From Lachnospiraceae bacterium (GTDB lineage: Bacteria > Bacillota > Clostridia > Lachnospirales > Lachnospiraceae): 64,000 nucleotides of DNA. Made by a program: the position numbers and the translations under genes. The notes below the pieces were generated by a model. It made no database searches, had not been told where the DNA came from, and was given only the letters and a program-made list of their open reading frames with translations. Where the stretch lies: positions 19,483 to 83,482 of the forward strand of contig JAFTKW010000013.1 in the NCBI GenBank assembly GCA_017453065.1, written 5' to 3'. Below are positions 9,328 to 18,482 of this stretch, in pieces. Within the stretch, counting starts at the first letter, position 1. The number at the start of each line of letters is the position of its first letter.

Positions 9328-10248
9328 ATGAAAAAGGGTTTTGATGAGATTATTGCAAAAGTTGGCAAGATTGGCATGAAGAAGGTTGCGGTATCTGTTG
9401 CGCAGGATTCAGAAGTGCTTGAGGCGGTTAAGGCTGCCAAAGAAAGAGGGATTGCAGATGCAATTTTGGTAGGTGATGAAGCAAAGATTAGAGCCATTGC
9501 TGCTGAAATTGGAATGAATGTAGATGAGTTTGAAATCATTGATGAGCCAGATATGATTGAGGCTTCTTTGAAGGCGGTTAAGTTGGCTCATGATGGCAAG
9601 GCTGATATGTACATGAAGGGACTTATTGATTCCAAGAATTTCTTAAAGAGTGTTTTGGACAAAGAGGTTGGCCTTCGTACAGGTGGAGCACTTTCTCACG
9701 TTTGTGTATTTGAAGTTCCTACTATTGATCATCTGTTGTTTTTGACAGACGTTGCATTTATGACATATCCTACATTGGAGGACAAGGTAAATATCATCAA
9801 GAATACTATCCCAGTGGCAAAGGCTTGTGGCGTAGACAATCCAAAGGTAGCTCCACTTGCTGCGGTAGAGGTTGTAAACCCTAAGATGCCAGTTACAGTG
9901 GAAGCAGATGAGCTTCGCCAGATGAACGAGCGTGGTGAAATCACAGGATGTATCGTAGATGGACCGCTTTCCTTGGATTTGGCTATTGATCCAGAAGCAG
10001 CTAAGCATAAAGGTGCAACAGACCGTAAGATTCAGGGCGATGCAGATATCCTTCTTTTCCCAGATATTCATGCAGGAAACCTTGTATATGAAGCAATGGT
10101 ACATATGGTAGAAGTAAAGAATGGCTGTATTTTGACTGGTACAAAGGTTCCTGTTATTCTGACCAGCCGTTCCGATACTTTCGAGACCAAAGTAAACTCC
10201 ATGGCTCTTGCTGCAGTAGTGGCAGAGGAAATGAAAAAACAGCAGTAA
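9328..10248 (+). CDS. ptb: Phosphate butyryltransferase
   Basis: This enzyme converts butyryl-CoA and phosphate to butyryl phosphate and CoA. The 306-residue length and the phosphate acetyl/butyryltransferase fold are clear: RGIADAILVGDEAKI near the N-terminus, MKGLIDSKNFLKSVL at about 94-108, and VDGPLSLDLAIDPEAA at about 211-226. It is followed 46 bases later by buk, the standard ptb-buk pair. Members of this family also act on branched-chain acyl-CoAs, but the butyrate genes nearby favour butyrate. Confidence 0.94.
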   Translation: MKKGFDEIIAKVGKIGMKKVAVSVAQDSEVLEAVKAAKERGIADAILVGDEAKIRAIAAEIGMNVDEFEIIDEPDMIEASLKAVKLAHDGKADMYMKGLIDSKNFLKSVLDKEVGLRTGGALSHVCVFEVPTIDHLLFLTDVAFMTYPTLEDKVNIIKNTIPVAKACGVDNPKVAPLAAVEVVNPKMPVTVEADELRQMNERGEITGCIVDGPLSLDLAIDPEAAKHKGATDRKIQGDADILLFPDIHAGNLVYEAMVHMVEVKNGCILTGTKVPVILTSRSDTFETKVNSMALAAVVAEEMKKQQ

Positions 10249-10294
10249 TCATAAGCGAAAGATGAGATAGAAATCTTTATAGGAGGAAAGCAAA

Positions 10295-11362
10295 ATGGCT
10301 ATTGTAAGTTTGATTATTAATCCAGGTTCTACATCCACCAAGATTGGTGTGTTTGAAGATGAGAATCTGTTGTTTGAAGAGACTCTTAGACATTCTACAG
10401 AGGAGATTAGTCAGTTTGGCTCTATCGTTGAGCAGAAGGATTTTCGTAAGAAGATCATTACAGATCTGCTTGAAAAGAAAAATTTTGATATGAAATCCTT
10501 TAATGTTATTGTTGGTCGTGGTGGTATGCTTAAGCCAATTCCTGGCGGCACTTATGCTGTGACAGATGAACTTTTAGAGGATCTGAAAATTGGTAAGCAG
10601 GGACAGCATGCATCCAACTTGGGTGGTATCCTTGCAAGAGAAATCGGTGATGAACTGGGTGTTCCATCTTATATTGTTGACCCAGTAGTAGTAGACGAAT
10701 TGATGCCTATAGCGAGATACTCTGGTGTGCCAGAGCTTCCACGTACCAGTGTTTTCCATGCATTGAACCAGAAGGCAGTTGCAAAGAGATATGCTAAGGA
10801 AACAGGCAAGGCGTATGAAAGTCTTCGTCTGATAGTTGTTCATATGGGCGGCGGTGTATCTGTAGGTGCACATTTGAATGGTCGTATTGTGGACGTATTC
10901 AATGCATTGGATGGTGATGGCGCATTTTCTCCTGAGAGAGCAGGTGCAGTTCCATCTGGCGCACTGATTAAGATGTGTTTCTCAGGCCAGTACACAGAAA
11001 AAGAAGTGTACAGCAAGATTGTTGGCAAGGGTGGATTTAATGCATACCTTGGCACCAACGATATGAGAGAAGTAACTAGAAGAGCAAATGAGGGCGACGA
11101 AAAAGCAATCGAAGCAAAAGCAGCATTCTTGTTCCAGGTAGCGAAGGACATCGGATCTATGGCTTGCGTATTGGATGGAAAAGTGGATCAGATTATTGTG
11201 ACTGGTGGTATTGCTTATGGCAAAGAAGTTATCGAAACCTTGAAAGAAAAAGCGGAGTGGATTGCTCCATTTACCGTATATCCAGGTGAAGATGAACTGC
11301 TTGCTTTGGCACAGGGCGCAATTAGAGTTCTGACTGGCGAAGAAGAGGCTATGCCTTACTAA
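10295..11362 (+). CDS. buk: Butyrate kinase
   Basis: This enzyme makes butyrate and ATP from butyryl phosphate, the final energy-conserving step. It has 355 residues and the acetate/butyrate kinase (ASKHA) fold: the phosphate-binding strand [15 protein letters not shown] at about 7-21, [23 protein letters not shown], the second phosphate loop [11 protein letters not shown] near 186-196, and adenosine loop [13 protein letters not shown]. The start follows AGGAGG. A strong bidirectional terminator follows. Confidence 0.95.
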   Translation: MAIVSLIINPGSTSTKIGVFEDENLLFEETLRHSTEEISQFGSIVEQKDFRKKIITDLLEKKNFDMKSFNVIVGRGGMLKPIPGGTYAVTDELLEDLKIGKQGQHASNLGGILAREIGDELGVPSYIVDPVVVDELMPIARYSGVPELPRTSVFHALNQKAVAKRYAKETGKAYESLRLIVVHMGGGVSVGAHLNGRIVDVFNALDGDGAFSPERAGAVPSGALIKMCFSGQYTEKEVYSKIVGKGGFNAYLGTNDMREVTRRANEGDEKAIEAKAAFLFQVAKDIGSMACVLDGKVDQIIVTGGIAYGKEVIETLKEKAEWIAPFTVYPGEDELLALAQGAIRVLTGEEEAMPY

Positions 11363-11386
11363 TAGTTTTTTACAGGCAAGTGAATT

Positions 11387-11418
11387 AAAAAGCCGTGGTT
11401 TAATAACCACGGCTTTTT
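11387..11418. terminator. Bidirectional terminator between buk and the AraC gene
   Basis: A 14-bp perfect inverted repeat (AAAAAGCCGTGGTT at 11387-11400 with 11405-11418) with a TAAT loop has A-tract and T-tract flanks. It can stop transcription from both convergent genes. The TAA stop of the AraC gene lies within the hairpin. Confidence 0.9.
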
Positions 11419-12239
11419 CTATATTCTCTAGGAGACATACCATATTCTTTTTTAAACAAATCTTTGAAATAGTTGCTGTCAGAAAAACCATATTCTAAAG
11501 CTATATCTGTGATAGTGCTATCGGTTGAATAAAGTGCTGTGGCAGCATTTTTCAGTCGAATGAAGTTTAGATACTCCTTGAAACCCATTCCCGTAACCTG
11601 TTTAAATTTCTTAGAAAAATACGTTGGACTCAAGGAGGAAACACTTGCCAGTTCTTCCAGCGTCAGAGGCTTTTTGTAATTTTGATATATGTACTTGGTT
11701 GCAAGAAGAATATCGGCCTCTTTGGCGGTGGAAATATCTAGTTCTTGGCAATCCAAGATACTATGGCGCATGAAAAAGAGTAATATTTCACTTAACTGTA
11801 GAGACATAAAGTGAGGAGACAATTCGTCAATGGAATTGCACTCTGTCTGCAGACGATTGAAAAGTCGGTTGAGTTCGTCTTGATAGATGTGTGGTACTGT
11901 TCCGACATAAGAAGTTACACCGTTAGGGCGAGCAGCTCTAAAAACAGAACGAATCTCTTGCTGCAAATGTTCAGGCTTGAAATAAATGAAGGTTAAATCG
12001 CAGTTGACATCTGCATAGTATTGGGAGTGGTGTAGCTCTCGAGGAGCAATCAGCAAAATATCTCCTTTGTCTAGGTTGTACAAAGTATCCTTGAGCAGAA
12101 AACGCAAGGATCCGGAATTGACGTGGATCAGTTCATAAAATGGATGATAATGATCTGGTTGCAACTTGGAATTGAATCCACGTTTTCCGCGGGTAAATAT
12201 GATAGTATCAATGTCTTTGTGTTTCATGTTGGATGTCAT
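11400..12239 (-). CDS. AraC family transcriptional regulator with cupin domain
   Basis: This 279-residue cytoplasmic regulator has an N-terminal cupin-like sugar-binding half (DHYHPFYELIHVNSGSLRF at about 29-47; GDILLIAPRELHH) and a C-terminal double helix-turn-helix from about 178 (LTLEELASVSSLSPTYFSKKF, then ITDIALEYGFSDSNYFKDLFKK). The start follows AGGGGAAA. It lies between buk and the pectin genes and reads away from the latter. A role in carbohydrate control is likely, but the target is not evident. Confidence 0.88.
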   Translation of the reverse strand: MTSNMKHKDIDTIIFTRGKRGFNSKLQPDHYHPFYELIHVNSGSLRFLLKDTLYNLDKGDILLIAPRELHHSQYYADVNCDLTFIYFKPEHLQQEIRSVFRAARPNGVTSYVGTVPHIYQDELNRLFNRLQTECNSIDELSPHFMSLQLSEILLFFMRHSILDCQELDISTAKEADILLATKYIYQNYKKPLTLEELASVSSLSPTYFSKKFKQVTGMGFKEYLNFIRLKNAATALYSTDSTITDIALEYGFSDSNYFKDLFKKEYGMSPREYRKSRGY

Positions 12240-12443
12240 AAGTTTTCCCCTTTACGAAATCGTTTTCGCTTATTTACTTAATTATAACCTAAAAATCATA
12301 AAAAAACAGTATTTTTTTGCCTTTTTCACAATAAATTGTGTTTATTTGGCAATTTTTATGCCGTATAATCTAATCAAGAAATGGGAAATCTGATTCCCCA
12401 AAATCTGGATACTCCTTTTTTCTTATAAAACTTCCTCAAAGTT
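12240..12443. other. AT-rich upstream region of the AraC gene
   Basis: No gene is seen. On the minus strand a TATAAT box (plus-strand ATTATA) lies about 40 bases before the AraC start. A short CGAAA/TTTCG inverted repeat (12255-12266) sits between it and the ribosome binding site. The rest is A/T runs. Confidence 0.4.
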
Positions 12444-12669
12444 GAAAACCCCTGCCAATTGGCAGGGGTTTTCGCATATGTATGCAGAAAATGATTTTTT
12501 CTGCATACATATGCGAAAGAGTGTTACACACTCGCGTGTAAGGAAAATGTTGCTTTGCAACCACGCTCGGCGCAACGAGTTTGCAAGCAAACTCGTATAT
12601 GCATATACGAAGTGATATACGTTTAGACGCACAAAGAGCCATATTGCTGAGAAGCAATATGGCTCTTTG
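12444..12669. repeat. Array of about seven hairpins (palindromic intergenic element)
   Basis: The following perfect inverted repeats lie end to end. 12444-12456 with 12461-12473: 13 bp, AATT loop, core CCCCTGCC. 12471-12491 with 12497-12517: 21 bp, 5-base loop. GAGTGT/ACACTC at 12519-12533. GTTGC/GCAAC at 12549-12561. ACGAGTTTGC/GCAAACTCGT at 12575-12596. The 16-base palindrome CGTATATGCATATACG at 12594-12609. 12632-12648 with 12653-12669: 17 bp, GAGA loop. No credible protein is encoded. The first and last stems could act as terminators for uxaC, but the density goes far beyond one terminator. It looks like a mobile palindromic repeat or a structured RNA. Confidence 0.8.
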
Positions 12670-12722
12670 CACATAATGAAAAAGGGGTCAAATAACACAA
12701 CAAGAAAAACAGTTACTAAAAT

Positions 12723-14129
12723 TTAAAGGGGAAATTTAAAGTAACGTTTCGCGTTGTTGTAGGAGATGTCTGTAACGATTTCGGACAGGATATCCATATC
12801 CGCTGGGAACTCACCGTTTTCAACCCAGTTACCAATCAGGTTACACATAATACGACGGAAATATTCGTGTCTTGTGTAAGAAAGGAAGCTACGGGAGTCA
12901 GTAAGCATTCCTACAAAACCAGAAAGATTGCCCAAGTTTGCAAGGGAAATCATCTGATCCTGCATACCTACTTTGTGGTCATTGAACCACCAAGCACTAC
13001 CCTGCTGAATCTTTGCAACTGCAGTGGAATCCTGGAAACAGCCAAGGATAGTTCCGATTGCCTGATTGTCATTTGGATTCAAGGAGTAGATTACAGTACG
13101 AGGAAGCTTGTCATCCTTAATCAAAGCGTTAAGGAAGTCAGCCATCTGGCTACTTGGTGCATAGTTGTTGATGCAGTCATAACCAGTGTCAGGGCCCAAT
13201 TTCTCGTACATCAATGTATTGTTGTCGCGTTTGCAACCATAGTGAAGCTGCATAGCCCAATCCAATTCATGGTACTGCTGTCCAACATAGAGCATGAAAG
13301 CAGTCTTAAACTTCAATTCCTCATCTTTAGTGATTTCCATGTGGTTCAATCTCTTGAGGAAGATTTCTTCGATTTCATCGTCTGTAGCAGGAACATACAT
13401 TACATATTCAAGTGCATGGTCAGATACGTTACAGCCCATAGATGCAAAGAAATCCATACGAATACGAAGGGCTTCTTTTAGCGCTGCAAAGGTGTTGATT
13501 TCTACACCAGAAACAGTAGCCAATTTATCCAAATAATCTAAGTAATCAGGTTTTTCGATGTTCATTGCTTTGTCAGGACGCCAAGCTGGAAGAACCTTTA
13601 CGTCGAAGCTTGTATCCTTGGCAATTTTGTCGTGCCATTCCAGAGAATCGATAGGATCGTCTGTGGTACAAATCAAAGTAACATTGGACTGCTTGATCAA
13701 ATTGCGAACGCTCATGGAAGGCTCAGCCAATTTTGCATTACAAAGGTTCCAAACTTCCTCAGCAGTATTTTTGTTGAGATATCCGTTGTAGCCAAAGTAA
13801 CGCTGCAATTCTAAGTGACTCCAATGGAAGAGAGGGTTGCCGATTGCCTTGCCAACACACTCAGCCCATTTGAAGAATTTTTCTTTGTCAGATGCATCAC
13901 CAGTGATGTATTTTTCTTCTACACCGCAGGAACGCATAAAACGCCATTTGTAGTGATCACCACCAAGCCAAACCTGAGTGATGTTGTCGAACTGACGGTC
14001 CTCAGCAATCTCCTTTGGGTTGATGTGGCAGTGGTAGTCCAGTACAGGAGTAACCTCTGCATAGTTGTGGAAAAGAGCTTTTGCGGTTTCGGTTTCCAAT
14101 AAGAAATCCTTGTCCATGAATTGTTTCAT
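12723..14129 (-). CDS. uxaC: Glucuronate/galacturonate isomerase
   Basis: This enzyme isomerises D-galacturonate to D-tagaturonate (and D-glucuronate to D-fructuronate), the first step of uronate catabolism. It has 468 residues, normal for UxaC. The start MKQFMDKDFLLETETAKALF follows AAGGAGGAA; the frame is open 36 bases upstream but without a ribosome binding site. The amidohydrolase-type metal motif DYHCHINP is near residues 31-38, and family landmarks such as WRPDKAMNIE and SLNPNDNQAIGT are present. It lies 13 bases after the LacI gene and is transcribed with it. Confidence 0.95.
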   Translation of the reverse strand: MKQFMDKDFLLETETAKALFHNYAEVTPVLDYHCHINPKEIAEDRQFDNITQVWLGGDHYKWRFMRSCGVEEKYITGDASDKEKFFKWAECVGKAIGNPLFHWSHLELQRYFGYNGYLNKNTAEEVWNLCNAKLAEPSMSVRNLIKQSNVTLICTTDDPIDSLEWHDKIAKDTSFDVKVLPAWRPDKAMNIEKPDYLDYLDKLATVSGVEINTFAALKEALRIRMDFFASMGCNVSDHALEYVMYVPATDDEIEEIFLKRLNHMEITKDEELKFKTAFMLYVGQQYHELDWAMQLHYGCKRDNNTLMYEKLGPDTGYDCINNYAPSSQMADFLNALIKDDKLPRTVIYSLNPNDNQAIGTILGCFQDSTAVAKIQQGSAWWFNDHKVGMQDQMISLANLGNLSGFVGMLTDSRSFLSYTRHEYFRRIMCNLIGNWVENGEFPADMDILSEIVTDISYNNAKRYFKFPL

Positions 14130-14142
14130 AGTGTTTTCCTCC

Positions 14143-15165
14143 TTATTTCTTTGGCGTTGTGCCACGAGTAATCAGTTCACCAGAAAAGATGGTCTTCTTT
14201 GGCATTTCGTTGCCGCCGAGAACACCCATCAATGTGACAATTAGGTGTTGGCACAAGGTCTCAAGTTTATTGTCAATAGAAGTCAACTCTGGATTGCTGC
14301 AAGTAGCCAGAAGAGAGTTGTTGTAGCCAATAACAGAGAAATCTTCTGGGATGCGTAGTCCAGCGAGCTGTGCGTATTTTAATGCGGCCATAGCCAAGTT
14401 GTCATCGGATGCGATAACAGCATTGAACTTCAAGCCTTTCTTTTGTGCCTTTAAAAGCTGATTAGCCATTGCATGAATGTCTTCATGAGAGCCGGTATAG
14501 AACTGAATCAAGTTTCCACTTTTCAGCAGATTGTTTTCTTCCATAGCAACGCGGTAACCGGCAAGTTTGCGTTTGCCACTGTAAGAAGTAGAGTTATAGA
14601 AGTACAAAATATCTTCTACTCCAGAGTGTATGAGCTGTAAGGTCGCTTCATACATGGAAGTAAAATCATCAGAAACAATGCTGTATACATTAGGGGCATC
14701 TAAAGCGGCATTTAACAGCATTACAGGAACCTGAGCTGCTGCATCAACTATGTATTGATTGTCCTCTTCTTTTTCATAGATGTAGTTGGAACCTATGCAG
14801 ATGACGCTGTCTACCTTTTTGGTGATAAGGAGGTTCATAGCTTTTTTCTTGGATTCCAATTCATAACCAGAGCAGCAGAGGATGCTGTCATATCCGTTTT
14901 GACGAAGTAATTGTTCAATATTGTAGATAGCCTTGGCCAAATATAGGTCAGAAGAATCTGCACATAGTAGGCCAATGGTGTTCATGGAGTTTAAGCCCAG
15001 ACCTCTTGCAAAAGCATTTGGTGTGTATTCATACTGGTGGATTACATCCAGAACTTTTTTCTTAGTTTTTTCGCTGACATTGCTACTGCCGTTGAGTACA
15101 CGGGAAACAGTGGCAATGGATACTCCCGCTTTTTCGGAAATATCGTAGATAGTCATGTTAGTCAT
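14143..15165 (-). CDS. LacI family transcriptional regulator of uronate genes
   Basis: This 340-residue repressor has an N-terminal helix-turn-helix (TIYDISEKAGVSIATVSRVL at 5-24, then the hinge-helix region) and a periplasmic-binding-like sensor domain. It is the first gene of the leftward lacI-uxaC unit and divergent from uxaBA. By position it probably represses both units and is relieved by a uronate catabolite, like ExuR/KdgR-type LacI members. TGTAAGCACTTACA at the uxaB promoter is its likely operator. The effector is not known from sequence. Confidence 0.88.
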   Translation of the reverse strand: MTNMTIYDISEKAGVSIATVSRVLNGSSNVSEKTKKKVLDVIHQYEYTPNAFARGLGLNSMNTIGLLCADSSDLYLAKAIYNIEQLLRQNGYDSILCCSGYELESKKKAMNLLITKKVDSVICIGSNYIYEKEEDNQYIVDAAAQVPVMLLNAALDAPNVYSIVSDDFTSMYEATLQLIHSGVEDILYFYNSTSYSGKRKLAGYRVAMEENNLLKSGNLIQFYTGSHEDIHAMANQLLKAQKKGLKFNAVIASDDNLAMAALKYAQLAGLRIPEDFSVIGYNNSLLATCSNPELTSIDNKLETLCQHLIVTLMGVLGGNEMPKKTIFSGELITRGTTPKK

Positions 15166-15187
15166 TAATTAATACACTCCCTATTTG

Positions 15188-15220
15188 ATTGTGATGAAAA
15201 TCACAATGTAAGCAGTTTCA
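15188..15220. promoter_or_regulatory. Putative operators in the lacI-uxaC leader
   Basis: Two adjacent motifs are seen. ATTGTGAT-GAAA-ATCACAAT (15188-15207) is a perfect 8-bp inverted repeat. TGTAAGCAGTTTCA (15207-15220) matches 12 of 14 bases of the uxaB operator. Both lie just downstream of the predicted lacI transcription start, a position suited to autorepression. Confidence 0.5.
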
Positions 15221-15236
15221 TAAAAACCTTATTTGA

Positions 15237-15265
15237 ATTATAAACTGTTATGTAAATAAATTCAA
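15237..15265 (-). promoter_or_regulatory. Promoter of lacI-uxaC
   Basis: On the minus strand, TTGAAT (15265-15260) and TATAAT (15242-15237) are 17 bases apart. The predicted start near 15230 gives a leader of about 65 bases that carries the candidate operators. Confidence 0.7.
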
Positions 15266-15363
15266 TAAGAAAAATGCCCTATCTTTATTATTTTCCTTTT
15301 TACAATATATACAAATGGGCATAAACACTCATTTTTGCCTAAAAAAATAATCCGCGTTGCATC

Positions 15364-15392
15364 TTGACTTGAGGCATAGATAGAGTTAAAAT
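15364..15392 (+). promoter_or_regulatory. Promoter of uxaBA
   Basis: TTGACT (15364-15369) and TAAAAT (15387-15392) are separated by 17 bases. The predicted start near 15399 coincides with the 14-base palindrome. Confidence 0.75.
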
Positions 15393-15398
15393 TTAGAA

Positions 15399-15412
15399 TG
15401 TAAGCACTTACA
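15399..15412. promoter_or_regulatory. LacI-type operator at uxaB
   Basis: TGTAAGCACTTACA is a near-perfect palindrome with a central CpA in place of CpG, the typical form of LacI-family operators. It covers about +1 to +14 of the predicted uxaBA transcript, so bound repressor would block initiation. A sister site is at 56965. Confidence 0.75.
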
Positions 15413-15516
15413 AATGATTGATGTCGCACATTTTATAATGTACATATTATGATTTAGTAGAAATATGAGACGCATCAAACAGTAGGTCTAGAGTGAATGA
15501 GAGTAGGAGAAAAGGA

Positions 15517-16977
15517 ATGGAACGTTTAAGCAAAAGTATAAGTGGAAAAAAGGAAAGACCTATTAAGGTCGTACAGTTTGGCGAAGGTAATTTCCTTCGT
15601 GCGTTTGTGGATTACATGATTGATATTGCCAATGAACAGGGCAAATTTGATGGAGATATCGTACTGATCAAACCTATCGAGTTTGGTTCTTTGGATATGT
15701 TTCATGAGCAGGATTGCCAGTATACCGTATCTCTTCGCGGTATTGTTGACGGAGAGGCAAAAGTACTTAACCGTGTAGTCACCAGCGTTGCAGATGCAGT
15801 GGATGCATACGGCGAATATGAAAAATACAATGATTTGGCAAAGATTGATACCCTTCGTTTTGTAGTATCTAACACAACAGAGGCTGGCATCGTATATGAT
15901 CCAACAGACAAATTTGAATTGAATCCACCTAAGACTTTTCCAGGTAAACTGACCAAGTTCTTATATACAAGATTCGAAACATTTAATGGAGACATGAGCA
16001 AGGGACTTGTAATGCTTCCAGTAGAACTGATTGACGACAATGGAATTATGCTGAAGAAATGCGTAATGCAGTTGATCGAACTTTGGGGCCTTTCTGAGGA
16101 GTTCAAGAATTGGGTTGACCAGGCTTGTGTATTCACATCTACATTGGTAGACCGTATTGTAACAGGTTATCCAAGAGATGAAGTGGAATCCATTTGGGAG
16201 AGCCTTGGCTACGAAGATAGAACTTTAGTTACAGGAGAGCCATTTGCTCTTTGGGTAATTGAGAGCTCTAAAGATATCAGCGGAGAGTTCCCACTTCCAG
16301 ACGCAGGACTTCCTGTAATCTTTACAGACAATCAGAAGCCATACAAACAGAGAAAGGTTCGTATCTTAAATGGTGCACATACTTCTTTCGTTCTCGCTTC
16401 TTATTTGGCTGGCAACGATATCGTGCTGGAGTCCATGCAGGATGAAGTTGTTAAGAATTTCATGATGAAAACTATTTTTGACGAAGTAATTCCTACACTT
16501 ACACTTCCAAAGGCAGAGCTTGAGGAATTTGCAAATGCAGTAATTACTCGTTTCAACAATCCATATGTAAAACATGCACTTCTCTCTATCTCACTGAACT
16601 CTGTTTCCAAGTGGAGAGCAAGATGCATGCCTAGCTTCTTGGGCTATGTAGAGCAGACTGGCAAACTCCCAGATCATTTGACATTCTCTATTGCAGCACT
16701 GATGGCATTCTACACAGGTACTGAGATCAGAGACAAAGCACTCATCGGACACAGAGATGGACAGGAATACAACATCATGGACGATATGGCAGTGCTGGAG
16801 TTCTTTGCCGCAAACAGCTCAAAGCCAACAACAGAGTTCGTTACCGCATATCTTTCTAACGAAGATTTCCACGGACAGGACCTTACTAAGGTAGCAGGAC
16901 TGGTGGATGCAGTGGCAGCTTATTTAGATGATATTAAAGCAAATGGTATGAGGGAAGCGTTATGCAAAATTTCTTAA
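15517..16977 (+). CDS. uxaB: Tagaturonate reductase (altronate oxidoreductase)
   Basis: This enzyme reduces D-tagaturonate to D-altronate with NADH. It has 486 residues, typical for UxaB in the mannitol dehydrogenase/uronate reductase family. The nucleotide site is in VVQFGEGNFLRAFVDYMID near the N-terminus, and the catalytic Lys segment is in RKVRILNGAHTSFV. ATG 15517 is chosen because AGGAG ends 7 bases before it; a GTG 24 bases upstream lacks such a site. Its end overlaps uxaA by 16 bases, so the pair is coupled. Confidence 0.94.
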   Translation: MERLSKSISGKKERPIKVVQFGEGNFLRAFVDYMIDIANEQGKFDGDIVLIKPIEFGSLDMFHEQDCQYTVSLRGIVDGEAKVLNRVVTSVADAVDAYGEYEKYNDLAKIDTLRFVVSNTTEAGIVYDPTDKFELNPPKTFPGKLTKFLYTRFETFNGDMSKGLVMLPVELIDDNGIMLKKCVMQLIELWGLSEEFKNWVDQACVFTSTLVDRIVTGYPRDEVESIWESLGYEDRTLVTGEPFALWVIESSKDISGEFPLPDAGLPVIFTDNQKPYKQRKVRILNGAHTSFVLASYLAGNDIVLESMQDEVVKNFMMKTIFDEVIPTLTLPKAELEEFANAVITRFNNPYVKHALLSISLNSVSKWRARCMPSFLGYVEQTGKLPDHLTFSIAALMAFYTGTEIRDKALIGHRDGQEYNIMDDMAVLEFFAANSSKPTTEFVTAYLSNEDFHGQDLTKVAGLVDAVAAYLDDIKANGMREALCKIS

Positions 16978-18455
16978 GAATTCACGATAATGACAATGTT
17001 GCCGTTGCCATTGAAACCCTTGAAAAAGGCGCAAAAATACTGATTTCTGACGCGAAAGGTGACATCAGTGTCACTGCACTGGAGGAGATTCCAGCAGGCC
17101 ACAAAATAGCACTGGAAGACATGCCAGAGGGAACACCTGTTATTAAATATGGTTTCCGTATTGGCTTTACAAAAGAAGCAGTAGCAAAGGGCGCTTGGAT
17201 TCATACTCACAATTTAAAGACTGGCCTTGGAGATTTGCTCACATATACATATGAGCCAACCCCTGTTGAGGAGACCACTACAGAGGATGCAACCTTTATG
17301 GGATTCTTGCGTAAGGATGGCAAGGCTGGAGTGCGCAATGAGATTTGGGTTATTCCAACAGTAGGTTGCGTGAACAATGTGGCAACAGCTATCGCAAAGC
17401 AGGCCAATGCTTTTGTAAAAGGAAGCGTGGATGAGGTCATTGCATTCCCACATCCTTACGGCTGTTCACAGATGGGAGATGACCAGGACAATACCAGAAC
17501 TATTTTGGCGGATTTGGTAAATCATCCAAATGCAGGCGGCGTTTTGGTGCTTGGACTTGGCTGCGAAAATAGCAATATCGAAGAATTGAAGAAACATATC
17601 GGCGAATATGACCCAAATAGAGTAAAATTCCTGGTGGCACAGGAAAGCGATGATGAGATTGCAGATAGCGTAGAACTGATTAAGGAATTGATCGAGTATG
17701 CGGGTGCACAGGAAAGACAGCCTATCAGCGTAAGTAAGCTTATCATTGGTATGAAGTGTGGCGGTAGCGATGGCTTCTCTGGTATCACAGCGAATCCATT
17801 GGTAGGCCGTTTCTCTGATATTTTGATTTCCAAGAAGGGTACCACTATTTTGACAGAAGTACCTGAAATGTTTGGCGCAGAGACGATTTTGATGAATCGT
17901 TGTCAGACAGAAGAGTTGTTCCAGCAGACGGTAGATTTGATTAACGACTTCAAGAATTATTTCAAGAGTCACAATCAGACCATTTATGAGAATCCATCCC
18001 CAGGAAATAAGAAGGGTGGTATTTCTACACTGGAAGACAAATCTTTGGGTTGTACACAGAAGTCCGGCAGTGCTTATGTAAAAGGCGTATTGGCTTACGG
18101 TGAGACAGTGAAGACCCCTGGTCTTAACTTGCTTAGTGCTCCAGGAAATGACTTGGTTGCGGCAACCGCTTTGGCGGCTGCAGGTGCGCAGATTGTACTT
18201 TTTACCACTGGCCGAGGAACTCCTTTTGCTTCTCCAGTACCAACGGTAAAGATTTCCACCAATTCTAGACTTGCAAATAAGAAATCCAATTGGATTGACT
18301 TCAATGCAGGCGTGTTGGTAGAAGACCAAAATATGGCAGAGACTGCTGTTGCGCTCTTTGACTATGTGGTTGAGGTTGCTTCTGGCAAGAAGGTTTGCAG
18401 TGAGGAAGCAGGCTTCCATGATATGGCAATCTTCAAACAGGGTGTTACTTTGTAA
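16962..18455 (+). CDS. uxaA: Altronate dehydratase
   Basis: This enzyme dehydrates D-altronate to 2-keto-3-deoxy-D-gluconate. It has 497 residues in the normal two-part layout: an N-terminal SAF domain (about 1-95; WIHTHNLKTGLGD) and a large C-terminal catalytic domain with RNEIWVIPTVGCVNNVA, FPHPYGCSQMGDD, LGLGCEN and MKCGGSDGFSGITANP. The Cys residues in these motifs are those conserved in the family. The start overlaps uxaB. A terminator follows. Confidence 0.95.
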   Translation: MQNFLRIHDNDNVAVAIETLEKGAKILISDAKGDISVTALEEIPAGHKIALEDMPEGTPVIKYGFRIGFTKEAVAKGAWIHTHNLKTGLGDLLTYTYEPTPVEETTTEDATFMGFLRKDGKAGVRNEIWVIPTVGCVNNVATAIAKQANAFVKGSVDEVIAFPHPYGCSQMGDDQDNTRTILADLVNHPNAGGVLVLGLGCENSNIEELKKHIGEYDPNRVKFLVAQESDDEIADSVELIKELIEYAGAQERQPISVSKLIIGMKCGGSDGFSGITANPLVGRFSDILISKKGTTILTEVPEMFGAETILMNRCQTEELFQQTVDLINDFKNYFKSHNQTIYENPSPGNKKGGISTLEDKSLGCTQKSGSAYVKGVLAYGETVKTPGLNLLSAPGNDLVAATALAAAGAQIVLFTTGRGTPFASPVPTVKISTNSRLANKKSNWIDFNAGVLVEDQNMAETAVALFDYVVEVASGKKVCSEEAGFHDMAIFKQGVTL

Positions 18456-18482
18456 TACTTCTATTTAAGGACTTTAAATAAG

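Noticed and set aside
12254-12262. Shared ACGAAATCG upstream of both AraC-type genes (also 56893-56901)
   Set aside because: A 9-base match in AT-rich DNA can occur by chance, and the flanking bases do not form the same palindrome.
12444-12669. Hairpin array as a CRISPR array or as a protein-coding region
   Set aside because: The stems differ in sequence and have no regular spacer. Short open frames across it only reflect the palindromes.
17466-18419. Antisense open frame within uxaA (317 codons)
   Set aside because: Full overlap with a clear enzyme gene, and no start signal.
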